NCBI RefSeq assembly: GCF_051401765.1
Contig: NC_135064.1
Location: 22,976,001-23,040,000 of the forward strand
Reading direction: 5' to 3'
Source of the DNA: Calliopsis andreniformis
Lineage: Eukaryota > Arthropoda > Insecta > Hymenoptera > Andrenidae
DNA length: 64,000 bases
Shown here: positions 1 to 12,374 of the stretch, piece by piece
Layout: every line of letters starts with the position of its first letter
Numbering within the stretch: the first letter of the stretch is position 1
Notes under the pieces: model-generated
What the model saw: the letters and a program-made list of their open reading frames with translations, nothing else
The model's database searches: none
Told to the model about the DNA's origin: nothing
Translations under genes and position numbers: made by a program

Positions 1-3000
1 AGTTAATTAAATTCATACACATTTTTTTCAGTTTATTTAAAATAAAAGTCGTCACTTTTATTTTAATAAAATAAAAATAACACGACATTAATATATATAT
101 TTGCATTAAGAAAAAAGATATAAAAATGAATCAATTCAACTTTAAATTAGAAAAAAGTAATAACTAAATTGCCCAGTTAAAATAAACAGCTGTCGTGTCA
201 AGAAACTGGGGCAACGAGATATCGTTCGTTCGTCCGCAACGATGATATAACCAAAAAAGCACAGTTTTTCGAGAAACGAGGATATAACTTCATTATATGC
301 AAAAACTTCTTTTTGTACTAACTTAGAAGCAGTTACTTTTTTGAGTTATGTCATTATTGTGAAAAATGAGCTGTGTACTTTAAGGAATTTTCCTACACTG
401 AAGTGTTTTTGTATTGTCGTTTACAAGCAGTAAGGTTTTAAAATATGGCCCCTTAGAGAATCAGGGCCCAGCTTGCCCACAATAGTCTTCATGGTAAAGG
501 TAATCCTGAACATATGTATCACAAGAACAAATTCAAAACTGGACCACAGTTCCAGAATATAAACATTAGTTTTGACCCGAGGTTACTTGCCCCTACGTAA
601 ACAAAGGATTCAAAAACACGTGTAGCGTTTACATTATGCACAGTGCAGCGTGGCGTAAAAAACGAGGGATCTCCTCGGTCGGTCGTTCAGCGGTGCAGCG
701 GACAGCAGGGAGATTTCTCCCGACTGGTTGGCAATGCGTTAATCGTAACTGAACGAGGGGAAAGCCGGCGTTCGGTGGTTCTCTAACGCTCGTAAATTTC
801 GCGATACCTGTGTAGGTACAGGATAATCGGTACGTGCCTCGTGATCACAGGACAACAGAACCTCTTCTCGGTGAACAATGTTCTTTAATTAAAAAACAAA
901 AACGAAGAAAAAACAGCAATAGGTCAAAAGAGAAAGAGATCGAAACAGAAGCGAAAAAAAAGGACGCAGAAAACATCGAAACATCCCCTATTCCCTATAG
1001 CGATTGTTTGTAGCTCCTTCCCCCACTGTAATCGTTTTGGCAGGGTTTCAAGTATACCTATGTACACACATACACCCACTGCCTACACGCGCGCTCACAT
1101 ACGTCCCTCCACGTACGTATATACATAAAGCCCTCGTCACGAAGAGATATACAGCTCGAACAAGAAACCATTGTCTCCTTCTTCCCTTTCTATACTCCGC
1201 TGGTAAGACGGCCCTGTCTATGTGCCACTGTCTGTGTATGTACCGAGTAACGCGAGTCTGAGTAAACGCCACAATATGAAAGGTTGCAGAGGGCGCAGTG
1301 GGAAGAAGTTTCTTTTCCAGAAAGCGTTGGTAACGAAGATCAAGCCGCGCAGCGGTAGGACTATTACTTATCCCTCCGTAGGGAGCAATAAAAGTCTGAG
1401 TATTAAGTTCTTTAATAAAAGAAGAGGAAGAAGCGAAGAGGAACGGAAAAAGAAAGAAACGAAGGAAGCGGCGGAAAGGAACTTCACGAACTGTTGAACT
1501 TTAGGAGGGCCGTGTTTGCTTCTCGATAGTTCGAAAGTATTAAATCGTGTGAACATCCCTGCTACCCCCACCCTAGATCAGCTTCGACTCGACCGTGTGG
1601 CACAGGCAGAAGACACTCGGGCCGATGGCGGCGGCTCGACTATTAAATCCTAACTTCATGTCCGACCTGTCGCTAATTTTACTACTAAACTGGCATAGTT
1701 CAGTGCAAGTTACGTCGTCAATGGTTCGTTCGGGTTATTTTGCTGGGTTACGTCACATCCACTATGGGCCATCAACGGTCGGAATATTATTTGGAATGTT
1801 TTTAATGCGATTTTTAGTGGACCTCGTAAAATTATAAAATGTAATATCCATATAATCTTTATGAAAATGGAAAATGATAGGTAAAACGGTGCACGAAATA
1901 TACTTTCAACGCGGTGGCGGGGACTCTGGTCGAAGGAGGACGCATGTGAAGCGCGAAAACAGATGTTTAACGAGATTTATATTGTGCTTTGCTCGATGTA
2001 CACGGGATTCGCTTAATTACTCCGACTAATTGCTTTCTATTACCGTCTAAGCGTTAGCTCGATTCGTTTGCTTCGAAGTTCACTCGGGTGTACGAAAGTC
2101 TCGCGGAAATCCATTTCCTAGCTGTATAGACGTTATGCGCTGGACGAATAGTTTTCTTGTTCTACTTTCCCCTATTTTGACCTTGGAACAGTTTTGTGAC
2201 GTGTGCGCAAACTTGCCCCTTTGGTTATCGGTTGGAAACTCTGAATCTGATGTTCTATTTTTGGATCGGTTCTACCTTCGGTAAATATTTATCATAAAAA
2301 AAGACCTAGCCTAGAGGGAAACTCGAAAATCGAGCCAGTTTCCAGATAGTTTGTGGAACCGAATTTTTGACGTTTCAGAGGGATTCGACAACTTTTGCCT
2401 GACGAAATTTTTTCAACAAACATCAACGTCCATCGATTTGACATGTTTGCCTAGCATGTTTACAACAATGTCATGGAAAATAAATATTGCAATAGAATTG
2501 ACAACTAAATCGTGCGTGGATGGTTTTGTTTGTAGGAGAGAATAATTTGAATGTCACTTTTATGCGACACAGAGGTAGTGAATGGAGATCCCAGTAGAGA
2601 TATCAAGATATGGTCATACGTGTTCCTTTTTCCTTTAGAATAGATTGCTTTCCTATACTAGCTATGCAAATTTACGATGCAGCTAAACATATTAGTCTAT
2701 ACTGTTGACATAAAGTTTCAGTAAAAAGGATGTCTAGGAACAAGTAGTCGATGTCAAGATATGTTCGAACGCAAAGCCCCTCTGTCTACAAATCTGCAGC
2801 GTGGAATTAATTACAGTGGCCCATGCCGCTGAAGAAAAATTGCATCGGGGTGGTGGATTATGACTTAATGTTTTATCGACAGAGACGAACGAGCTTTAGC
2901 AAACTTCGTGTTTTTATCTCGACCCCACCGCGTTCGTATGCAACGCCCATTCGAAGATAACGTGCATACAAGCAGTCGTAAAGTACGTGCCACTGAAAAA

Positions 3001-4365
3001 TGTTGTATAAAAGTAATTTAAAAAGTAGAGGAGAAAGGCGGCGTGTAGGTAGTTCTTTAATATCAGTTATGTAATGCAGCAACGGACAAATTGCTATAAT
3101 TATTTTTAACAGTTCCATAAGAACTTCAGTAATGGCGGAAAAAATAGGTTATTGGGAATTTAGAAAACGTAAAAAAGTTTAAAAAACAATAACCAACGTG
3201 TACAATATCACAGTCGCGTTTGATTTTCATTCTTCTTCTTTTTCAATAGTCTACTACCGTGGCTACTTTTTCCCCCTGTCACTCCCTTAGAAGAGCAATA
3301 CTTTCCTATTTTTATTACAACTTATTAATAAACTGTTTATACACCCATGTTTTTTCTTATTTCTACTCGAATGATATTCTAATCAGAGAACTCTGAGACT
3401 TCTTATGTCCACAGAATCTTCACCACCAAATTCTACATATGAGAATATCGAAAATTAAACTGATCGACTAGACTTCTTCCTACGCTAAAGAAGACAAATC
3501 ATGAATTTATTACTCCATCGTAATTCACGAAGTGAATCAGGTCCGTGCAGCCGAAAAATTGGATATACCTATTCTGTTCACCAGAGTACTCCTCATTGTC
3601 TGGAAACCATTCAGATAATTCCCCTCAGGCCATCGTATGATACAATACAATAAGATTTCGCTTATATCTTAACAATAGGGATATCCATTACACCTCGAGT
3701 GTCTAACGAGAAAAGAAAACCGATTAAAACATTCAAACGGCGTCGCTCTCAAGTTGCCCATGAAGAGAGGCAATATTTCTCTTAACCTTCTGAATGGATA
3801 AGGCATCGGGTAATTGTCCGTGGTATCTTTCCGGTACGACTCATTGTCAGGCATGCCAGCTTGTCTCGGCTTTTGTGCCGCTCAAATGATATGGATCGCA
3901 ATATCGTAGAGAGTAGCATCGGGAGAGTCGGTATTGTGAATGTTCATTAGCTACTGCTGTGACCACGTGCTATTGTGTTTGAGATTCGCGGTAGGGTACA
4001 AACGAAGAAAAAGAAGAATCCCGAACGTGTATTCTTCCCAGACAGGCTCTTTGAACGCAAACCTCCTGCCCCTGTTTCGCGGTTTGTTTGCTTCTTGTCC
4101 TTTCAACATCTATAATCCATTCACGTTCACGCTGGAACTGTCAAAGCGGTCGAAATGAGTGGTTCGATTATTCCTGTGGTCGCGGAGGAAAACGATACAG
4201 GTCACGCGTGCAGCGTGAACTAGTTTCTTCTTAGATTCTTGCGGTTCAAGGTACTAGCTTCTTTTATTCACTCTTTTGTCGCTGGCAAGTACGATTTTGA
4301 ATTGAGCCTTTCTTAAAGCGTGAAATCAAATTTCTTCAAAGTGTGACTTATACCTGAGCCGATAG
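1..4365. other. Gene-free stretch, nothing coding supported
   Basis: No open reading frame here has a recognisable domain, splice context or length above chance. The sequence is mostly AT-rich. A CpG-rich patch at about 620-870 is followed by an A-rich tract (about 885-965) and a second GC-richer patch at about 1150-1640. These could be the promoter and leader exon of a gene lying outside the window, but no start codon with a protein-like continuation was found. The short frames at 1004-1497 and 1595-1837 look random in composition. Confidence 0.6.
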
Positions 4366-4497
4366 TTACGAAAGTGGTCTAAGTAAAAAATCTAAAAATG
4401 TTGAATTTATCACTCATTTTCTAATGTAAATTCAGGCAATAATAAATTAGTGGTAAATTCAAGTTTTTTAGACTTTCTACTTAGATCACTTTCATAA
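4366..4497. repeat. Long imperfect hairpin (49-bp arms, 34-nt loop)
   Basis: The left arm is 4366-4414 and the right arm 4449-4497. The reverse complement of the right arm matches the left arm without gaps at 42 of 49 positions, and several mismatches are of the G/A or C/T type that still allow G-U pairing in RNA. The loop of 34 bases is AT-rich. It could be a palindromic foldback or MITE-type element, or a transcribed hairpin. Nothing coding overlaps it. Confidence 0.8.
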
Positions 4498-6940
4498 TCA
4501 ACACATCTCTCGGCCTTAGAATCTCAAATTTAGGTTCTACGTATTTACTTTTCAAGCATTTTGTATTTCAGGCTCATAAATTATTTTCTAATTTTTCCCA
4601 AAGAAAAGTCATCATTTTGATCGCTCATTGGTCGTGATCGATTCCTCATTCGTCTACTTTAGCGTGTCATTTAAGTAAAGGTTGTATTATAATGAATGCA
4701 TGACCTCTATCTTTAATTTGAATAATGATTCGTCTCTCTGCACTGAATTTGAATAAAGTTTAGCGCAGATCACACGGAGAGCACGCATAATTCCATTCTA
4801 AAAATCCTCGACGGAGTAGGACACAAATAAAAACAAGGGATGGGAGAAAAAACAACGGAAGAGAAAGCTTTTTTCGGCGTCATCTGGAGTGGAATATACA
4901 TATCACAGTGACGAACGCGTGCGCTCGGTTTTCGAATTTTTGAAAAACGTGACGTCATCGTCACTGAGAAATTAGTGAACCGCGTCAGCTCCGCTTTCAC
5001 GTGACGGGATACCTTTCAGGACGCAGCAGGATCTCTATTATTCGAACCGTTGCTATTCGTCTGCTCTAATGCTTGAACTTTTTGTTATTCAAACATCCTA
5101 TTAGTCAAAAAATATCCTTCTCAAATAGCTATTCAATGTGAAATGATAAATAAGGAAATGGGTGAGACGAAACATTTATATCTCCCACCATTAGTATTAT
5201 TAATATTATATTGAAAAAAATGTCATCATACACAATTGCATATTGATCGGGTTGCATATACAGTTTTCTGCGTGGTTTATTCGCGTATTAATTACCTGGT
5301 AATATTTATTTCAATATAATTGGAATCATAAATTTCGAAATAGCAGAAGTCCAACAGTCAATATTTTGAGAAAATTAATTTTCCTTATTCATCTTTCATT
5401 CGCTATTAATTTTGTCGATTCTTCCTGTGATTATCATTGAAAAATATCTAAAGACAGATATTCATGAGCTAAATAATGGACTCTATTTTCAATTACCTAT
5501 ATTTTCCCATAAGTGCTCCATCCTAATGCAAAAAAGAAAATGGAAGATATTGAACCGTTAGAAGCTAAAACCATCTCTGTCTAAAACTTTGGACGTCTTC
5601 AAACTGCCTCAAAAAGTGACCCAAAAACTCATAAGAAAACTTGTCCCTTGTTTTTCTGAATCCAAAACACATATGACCGACATTGTGGCAACAACTGCGA
5701 ATGGCCAATCTCGCTAACCAACTTCACAAGTGGATACTCAACCGACCGAAAACACCGCCATCCAAACAGATATTTCCCTATTAGTTCGGTTTAATAGAGA
5801 TCCAGCTGTATTGTCCAGCAGACATTTGTTAATCAGCCTACACGGGATTAAATTCGATTCAGCTACCGTTCCAGTATATATTCATCACGCGACCAGCGCA
5901 CATCATTATTTTACAATTAATTAACCCCGCCGTTGGCCTGCGCAACCGTTATTGCAGACGCGCGCGCGCGCGCACAACTACACGCCAGAAAAGGAACATT
6001 AGCATCGACTGGGATGAAAATATTAGGATTGTATCGGGTTCCCGTGGCCAATAGGCAACAAAGGAGGCAGGATGTTTCAATACACAGGGATGGATCGATA
6101 TCTGATAATATCCGCGCGATCTATGAAATTCTGCTGCTTGGCAATATTATTACTTCGTCTGAATAGAATCTGACGAACGGGATCTGACGGTGAATGGTCT
6201 GATTATTCGCTATAATTGACGCAGGCCCCCTCAGTTTGATACAACAGTTTTTGTGTCGGTTCCAATCTTAGCTTCCAATCTTACTCTCAATAAAATACGA
6301 GAAGCTCGTACCCTTAATGGACTGCCATTCATTGCTGGTATCGAGAGACATTTTGCTGCTCGTACCTTTTCCGCTTCGTTGAGGCGGACCAAGAAGAAAT
6401 TTTTGTTAACAGTATCGACCGACAGGGAGAACGTCACTCGTGCTCAGCCTACGAAAAACGACTGGGTGAAAATAAGTCTTGGTAAATACCGCTTTCGAAA
6501 CGGCACCGGAAGTGCCTACGCGCCGCAGTGGCGTGACTCGAACGAAAAACTTAGCAAGGTCAGCTTAATTAGCATTTCCATACTTGACGCGTAAAAATAG
6601 AAGCCAGTTTTTTTTAAAGGGAAATAAATATTGGCGGATTTTAGCGGTCACGAGAGCATGGAAGATTGATAGGAATAGAAAACTTGTTAAAATGCGGTCG
6701 CGAGTGGCTGCGCCAGTGCGGAACTTTGCACGTAGAGGTCGAAGGGACGAAGTTTCTTTTTTTTTTTCATAATTCGAACGATGACGTGTTGAGGGTCATA
6801 ACTAGACTGCAGATGTTTATGCAAATTCCTATTTTCATACGCATAGTTAGAGTAATGAGGTCCAATTAAAGACTTCTTCTACCCTTCAAATTTTATAAGG
6901 TGTATTTATCTTTTGATAATTTATACAGTTTTCCATATTA
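4498..6940. other. Gene-free stretch with a short CG microsatellite
   Basis: No supported gene. A perfect alternating CG run lies at 5959-5973, flanked by GC-richer DNA (about 5930-6130). Frames at 6253-6594 and 6584-6869 have no recognisable protein features and no splice context. The remainder is ordinary AT-rich intergenic sequence. Confidence 0.55.
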
Positions 6941-6945
6941 TACAG

Positions 6946-7413
6946 GGTGTTCGATAACAAGTGTTAGAAAACTTGAGGGGCGATTCCATTGGCTAAGATA
7001 AAGTAAAAATCAAGAGTGACATAAATAAGTTTAAGGATTTGTTTTGGAGTTATTAATTGCTGAAATAATATCTAAAATACGCCAGAAATATGTCTGACTT
7101 GAGGTTTATTCAACTGATCGCAGTATGTCTGGCCTTCTACTGGTCTTACTGTGTCTGATTGAGATCTTATAGTACTAATTTCGCTAGGTCCAACTTCAGA
7201 CTGATTCTACTGATTTTTCTATCTCTATCTTGAAGCCTTACTCTACCGATTTTGCTGTGTCTGACGTGGCTAATGCACATGGTCCCAAATCAGACAAATT
7301 TCACATCTATTTTAGGCATCTCCTTAACAACTCATAATAGTGAATAAAAGCTTGAAATATTATTTTGTTATTCTTGAATTTTGTCTTATTTTGATATGTA
7401 GAATCGCCCCTTT
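6946..7413. mobile_element. MITE-like inverted-repeat element enclosing a minisatellite
   Basis: The arm at about 6973-7014 (containing GAGGGGCGATTCC) is repeated inverted at about 7373-7413 (GAATCGCCCCTTT). The similarity runs on for roughly 40 bases into the interior on both sides. The left outer edge reads ACAGGGTGTTCGATAAC, an edge style common in insect DNA elements. The right outer edge is not preserved and seems cut by a second repeat that starts near 7413. There is no open frame of transposase type, so this would be non-autonomous. Confidence 0.6.
7092..7266. repeat. Degenerate minisatellite, unit about 30-36 bp
   Basis: Five or so diverged units each begin with GTCTG, GTCCA or a related word, and most end in a CTACTGATTT-like or CTGATCGCAG-like word. 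Unit length drifts between about 28 and 36 bases. The array lies inside the inverted-repeat element at 6946-7413. Confidence 0.55.
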
Positions 7414-7474
7414 AGATTCCCTATTTTTTTGCACATAAAAAATTCCCATAAATGCATAAACATACGCAGTCTAG
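7413..7474 (-). repeat. Dispersed repeat, copy 1 (CTAGACTGCG family)
   Basis: Read on the minus strand this begins CTAGACTGCGTATG, followed by TTTATGGGAATTTT and a CAAAAAAATA tract. The same order of blocks occurs on the plus strand at 12375-12436 and, inverted and shorter, at 12521-12554. Repetition within the window is directly visible. The family name and wider copy number are unknown. Confidence 0.65.
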
Positions 7475-8751
7475 ACATAATATTATCAGACAGATCATAT
7501 CAAATCTTCTCAATTCTAATTTTCATAGATTCTATCACGATAGCTAAACAAGCATAAACAGTATCTCTCAAAACCCTAAGAATCAAAATTCCAATTTCCG
7601 TCACTGAAAAATGTCTCAAACTCCAATGTCTACGTCCCTACTCTTTAAATGAGAAACACCAAGTGAAATCCGTTCCTAATGAAAGAATAAAAGAAGCTCA
7701 AGAATATACATTAAATGACCTCCTGAAACGTGGAACGTAAGTACTCGCAACAGAACAGAATAACAACAAAAAGAACGTCGAAATCTCTCAAAAATAAAAG
7801 AGCCGTGTAAAATCTCCAACATTCTTTATTTTTACAAAATGTACAATCTATGTCATTAATTTCGTGAGATCAAACAACCGGAAAATGTATACTTCGTTAT
7901 AGTCCTTTACCGTCTAAACATTATACAAAACATTATTCCTCGGTGGTATCGCCCTCTCAACGTAACCCGTAAATTACACGAAATAAAAAAAACTAAAAAA
8001 GTTATCGGCAGTACTTTCATTAACCCCGTCGACCGCGAGCGTCTTTGTGGAGGCCCTTCTGCCGGTGGCAACAATTCTCGCGACTCGCCGTATTCACCGA
8101 GCATAAATTATTACGCGGCCCGGCGTTAACGTTGCGTCTCGGAAGGGAAGAAAGCAGGAAATCGACCGCCTCTGTATTTACCTCTCGCGCGGTTAATTTA
8201 GTTCTCGCAACAGAGGAGAAGAACGCGACGTGGAAAGAAATATCCCCTCCTGGCTCCTTCGCGTTCCCTCGTTCGAGCACGGTTTTCTAGGTCACACGGA
8301 ACCGCCTGGTGGCTATCGTCGACGAACAAAAGGGTCTAATTACCGATGCTCACGAATCGTACGGGCGAAGGTGGTTCAACGCCCGGGACCCGTTCGAAGG
8401 GCTGTTTTCCCACCGAAATTCCATTCGGCGGACCTCATCTGTGTCCTACGCTGTCGCGTGCTCGTCCGTACGCCGATTACCGTGATTCGCTCGAAATAAC
8501 TACCCGCTAAACAGCCAATAAACTAGCCCTCGGCTCTCGTTCCGTCCGCGAATAAAATGACCCGTGGTAACGTGTCCCGTCTCGTGTCCTCTGGCCTGTA
8601 CCACGCGTGTATTATCGATCCCGCGCGAAATATTGGGTTAATGCATGTGTTCGTGCTGCGACACCTCTTTTTTTTCCTCTCTCTCTTTCGCTCTCTGGGG
8701 AATTGTTGATATTCGTGCGAGGGAATATGTTATTTCGTGGATGGCAGATAA
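7475..8751. other. Gene-free stretch with a GC/CpG-rich island (about 7970-8660)
   Basis: Base composition changes abruptly from AT-rich to CpG-rich near 7970 and back near 8660, where a CT-rich tract begins. Overlapping frames at 8045-8290 and 8230-8499 (plus) and 8020-8280 (minus) are of the kind GC-rich DNA produces by chance, and none contains a recognisable motif. The island could be a promoter or non-coding exon. Confidence 0.45.
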
Positions 8752-8959
8752 TTAACCCTTCGTCTGCAGCCTGGGTCGTTTAGGACCCAGAGCAGTTTTA
8801 TTTTTTAATTATTTTTTTAATCGAAACTGTTGGATGGTGCTCTAGAAACATAGGACACTTAAAAATTGTTTTGAATTTTTTTAAATGTACAGAAGCATAA
8901 AAAAGTGCACTCAGTTTGCAGATGGCGTCAGTAGAAATGAGGTTGCAGACGAAGGGTTG
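8752..8959. mobile_element. Short TTAA-flanked MITE-like element
   Basis: The left end reads TTAACCCTTCGTCTGCAG. The right end carries the inverted copy TGCAGACGAAGGGTT at 8944-8958, with 15 bases (AACCCTTCGTCTGCA) matching perfectly. A small internal palindrome of the form GGGTC...GACCC follows the left end. The TTAA start plus CCCTT recalls piggyBac-type non-autonomous elements. The right-hand TTAA is not intact, so the family assignment is inference. Confidence 0.6.
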
Positions 8960-9074
8960 GGCTTGAGTGAACCCAGGCATATTAGTACTACTTGTGCTGA
9001 TACTCGAATTGGCAGTATGTGTTATGATGGTTTATCCATCTATTAGAACCCATAAGTGACATTTTTTAGTTACC

Positions 9075-9284
9075 ATATATAATAGAACCTCGATCAACTG
9101 AGTCTGAATTATTATAAATCTTTTTTATTCAGTGTTATTATTATTCGATGTTATAACAATGAAAGCGCAGTAGATAATTTCTTTAAGACTCGAATGAACG
9201 CTTAATAACAGTCTGTAGCAAAAATTAGAGTTAGTCATTCAGGAGAATTGGTCATCTAGTAATCGAGATCCTATTATAATATGA
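9075..9284. mobile_element. MITE family C, copy 1
   Basis: The left end (about 9078-9104) contains TATAATAGAACCTCGATCA and the right end (about 9253-9281) its inverted relative, reverse complement TATAATAGGATCTCGATTA. The element is about 210 bp long, has no coding capacity and is AT-rich inside. A second copy with the same terminal word lies at 11881-12088. Confidence 0.6.
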
Positions 9285-9541
9285 AGGAATTGAGAGCTTA
9301 CACGATCTAATGCACCCTAGTGAGCAAATTGGTGTCTTTACTTTAACCTTTGAACACCTTATCTTAAACAGGAGATAGGATCTCTGATTGCATTCGTATT
9401 CTATTTTCTGCCATCATTTTTCTATAGCACCACAGATAAAAATGAACAAAATTTTAAATGTTCTATCATAATTCCAGTTGCGGAAAATTCGAGGATCAAG
9501 TTAATATGTTTCTTAGAGATCACAAATGACTGAGTGTCAGC

Positions 9542-9934
9542 TTGAGAAAAAGGAACATCCCCAACAACCAATTTGATAAAAGAAAATTCAACCACGGTGT
9601 CACTGCCACGCTCTTAAAAACAGCAGCTGTCTGTGATGAAAATATTACAACCCAAACGACACTCCGGAAATGGTTTTTCCATTTCAGAGACGGAATTTTT
9701 GACCTCAATGACAGTGCTCGCAGCGGTCGCCCATCGAACTTTAATGAAGATCGTTTGAACACTCTACGCCATGAGAATCACCATCAAATATTTGTACCAT
9801 TTCCAGGCCGTCCCTTAGGCTATAAAATTCCCCCCATAGACTGCACAAATATTCTTACAGCACCAGTAATAGTAACGCCTTCCTTGAATTCATACAAAAA
9901 CGAATGTCGGAAATGCTCATTTTCCTTGATTTAA
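9542..9934 (+). pseudogene. Decayed mariner-type transposase N-terminal fragment
   Basis: An open frame of 130 codons includes a block typical of the helix-turn-helix part of mariner transposases: a recognition-helix word TTLRKWFFHFRDG, then FDLNDSARSGRPS, close to the family linker containing 'RSGRP'. About 75 codons after this the frame loses resemblance and stops. The catalytic DDD/DDE domain is absent. I see no matching terminal repeats around it. It is a truncated relic, not an active gene. The family assignment rests on the HTH and SGRP linker. Confidence 0.7.
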
Positions 9935-11880
9935 CATATCAATTTTTCTCTATTTTATTTAAGTTTCAAAATCACGCATACTTCGATCATTCGCAACCGA
10001 ATGGATGTGTTTCTTATAAGAACATAATGAGGTTGTCCATTTTATCCTCATTGAAGTTGACTTTTACTGGCGAGTAAATTTTGAACTAGTCACGATGAAT
10101 TTTGCATGCTGAGCAATACAGAAATACCTGCTCCGCTATAATCATCAAATTACAGTTAGCGCAAGTCGGATCTCGGCTCTCTGAAAATATCCCCCAGTGA
10201 GTAATTCCCACGTGTTTAATACTGACTCTGAATATGACTATGTATTCTGCTTCCCCTATCCTCGATGCTTCCCAAGAATTTGTGATCTCTAAAAACCGCA
10301 TTACGCGTATAAGAAGAACGCGACGGCATAAAGTAACATAGGTACCCATTCCGATGGTGAAATATCAACAACTGGATCGGAAAAACAAAGTGGAAAGTCG
10401 AGCCAGGCCGAGGTAATGCATCAACCCAATATATGACTCCGACGGTGGTTCTAGTTCTGTCCCGTGTCTCGCCCTTTTTCCCCTATCCGCGTGTTCGGTA
10501 GATACGTCGCAGCGGTCGCGAGGTCATTGAGCAGAGAAAAACAGCCGGTCCGAACGATAGGCGATAAACCAATCGGTGGGAATTGCAAGCGTTGCGCTGC
10601 ACGCGCTATCATCTCACCCTCGATCTCTCCCTTGTACGCTCGCGCGCGCGTATGCACAGACACGCAATCCTTTCAATCATATTATCATACACGACGGTTC
10701 TATACCGTATATTCAACCACACGAGGCACTCGAGACACGTACGACCCGTTTGGGCAAATACGCGCGCACGTACGAATGCACGCAGACACAGTCACGCGTG
10801 TCCATACATGTACACACAGTCACGGGGGGGGCGGACGCACACAGGCACGCACACGGGGGGCACATACACGGACACAGGCTGATAACTGACCGATATTCGC
10901 AATTGGCGTTTTGGCTTACCGCTCACCGCCAAGTGTCTAGGATCAACACACACAGACTCACTTACGTAAGACACTAACGCGAGGCATGAGCCGGTCAACC
11001 AATCGCAAGCTCCTCGTTTTCAGTGTTTGAGCAATATAGTTTATGTGTTCCCGCTTGCAATTGGCTTACGGGCTTCCTGTGCTTACTATACAGTCTTATG
11101 TAATTGATTCTATTGGCTCCGGGTAATACAAAAGAAACAAATGATAGAGATCGATCGACGACGGATACCGTTCTGGGATCGCGAGCTTCTACCTATCGTT
11201 GAGCATCCCTTTCTGATCTGTTATCACTACCGGAGATATGCATCGTGCGATACGATATGCTGGTCGCTCGAGTAATTGTACCGGACGTTGACATTCTTTT
11301 TTCTTTTTTTTCTTTTTTTTTTTTTCGAGATATGTGACGCTACAGAGATGATCGATTTAAGTTGTGTGGGTGTATTGGAGATGACATCTAAAACCGGGGA
11401 TTCTGTTTCGGGATTTGGTAAAAAAAGATAGTGGACAAGGTATACTGGGAGCGGAGAGAATAAAACAGTATTATCGGGCACCTCTGTATAGATTGGTAAA
11501 ACCCTCTGAATATGGATTGTTGAAAATAGATGGTCTAGCTATTTTGTGAAACGGAAGAGCGAATGAAAGTGTAATTTTTTATCGGAAATATTAGTAGGTA
11601 GTAAATTCAGTGGCAAATTTTTAGTACTGTTTTAATGCTTGACACAATATTGTACTGATTAAATTGATAGTTTGTTTCTGTAGAGAAGGTTTTATTTTGT
11701 CGAAACTTTTTGTATTTGTGAATAAGAACCATAATTGAAACACTATAATTTGATTAAAAAATGGAATATCTAATAGAATTGTTCGTAATACTGTGTTTCG
11801 TGAGTTTCATCTTATGTTAAAATTAAGGAATCTAGATAAGAGTTGGATATAAAACTTGAGATCAGATAAATACAAAACGA
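9935..11880. other. Gene-free stretch with CpG- and CA/CG-rich tract
   Basis: No supported gene. The part at about 10440-11000 is CpG-rich and contains repeated CACACG/CACGCA words and two G runs (about 10824-10831 and 10854-10859), giving long chance frames in several phases. A pyrimidine-rich tract (T/C) lies at 11297-11325. The composition would suit a promoter region, but no coding exon can be tied to it. Confidence 0.5.
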
Positions 11881-12088
11881 TACAATAGGTCCCTGATTAA
11901 CCGAGTTATAATTGCCCGTGATCTTTGATATCCAGAATCTCAATTATTCGCTATATTAATGATAAGTGTACAGTAGGATCTTGGCTGAAACTCAAGCCTT
12001 GATTTAATAATTGTCTGCAGAGATTAAGAAATTGGCCCTTGATAGAGCTTTTTAGTTTTAAATGTGGAGTAATTGAGATCCTATTGTG
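11881..12088. mobile_element. MITE family C, copy 2
   Basis: The left end reads ACAATAGGTCCCTGATTAAC and the right end, inverted, ACAATAGGATCTCAATTACT. The length and terminal word match the copy at 9075-9284, and an internal ACAGTAGGATCTTGG word suggests a nested or rearranged arm. It is non-coding. Confidence 0.55.
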
Positions 12089-12374
12089 CTCCACAATAGT
12101 TTCTGAAATTGAATATTCTGAATACATATGAATAAATCTCTGAATCCCTGTAAATCAGTGTTACAGTATAACTAATGAACCTTAAAATTACAGTAATCCA
12201 CAGGTTCCTTCTCATATATTCAGAACATTACATAATTCTGAAAACTACTTTGCTGAGTTCCTATTCATCGACCACATTTCCAATTCTATTTACCCTTAGC
12301 GCAATTTCCTCAATTATAATACCAAAAATAAACTATTTTATAGAGTATAACAAAATTATACTTTTCTATGATCA

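Noticed and set aside
4366..4497. Calling the hairpin a microRNA gene
   Set aside because: The arms are longer than in a typical animal precursor and there is no expression evidence, so it is kept as a repeat/hairpin only.
8045..8499. GC-rich frames suggesting a small gene
   Set aside because: No splice signals, no recognisable residues, and sense and antisense are both open.
10464..10977. Several overlapping frames of 99-141 codons
   Set aside because: They come from CACA/CGCG-type low-complexity sequence, and three phases are open at once.
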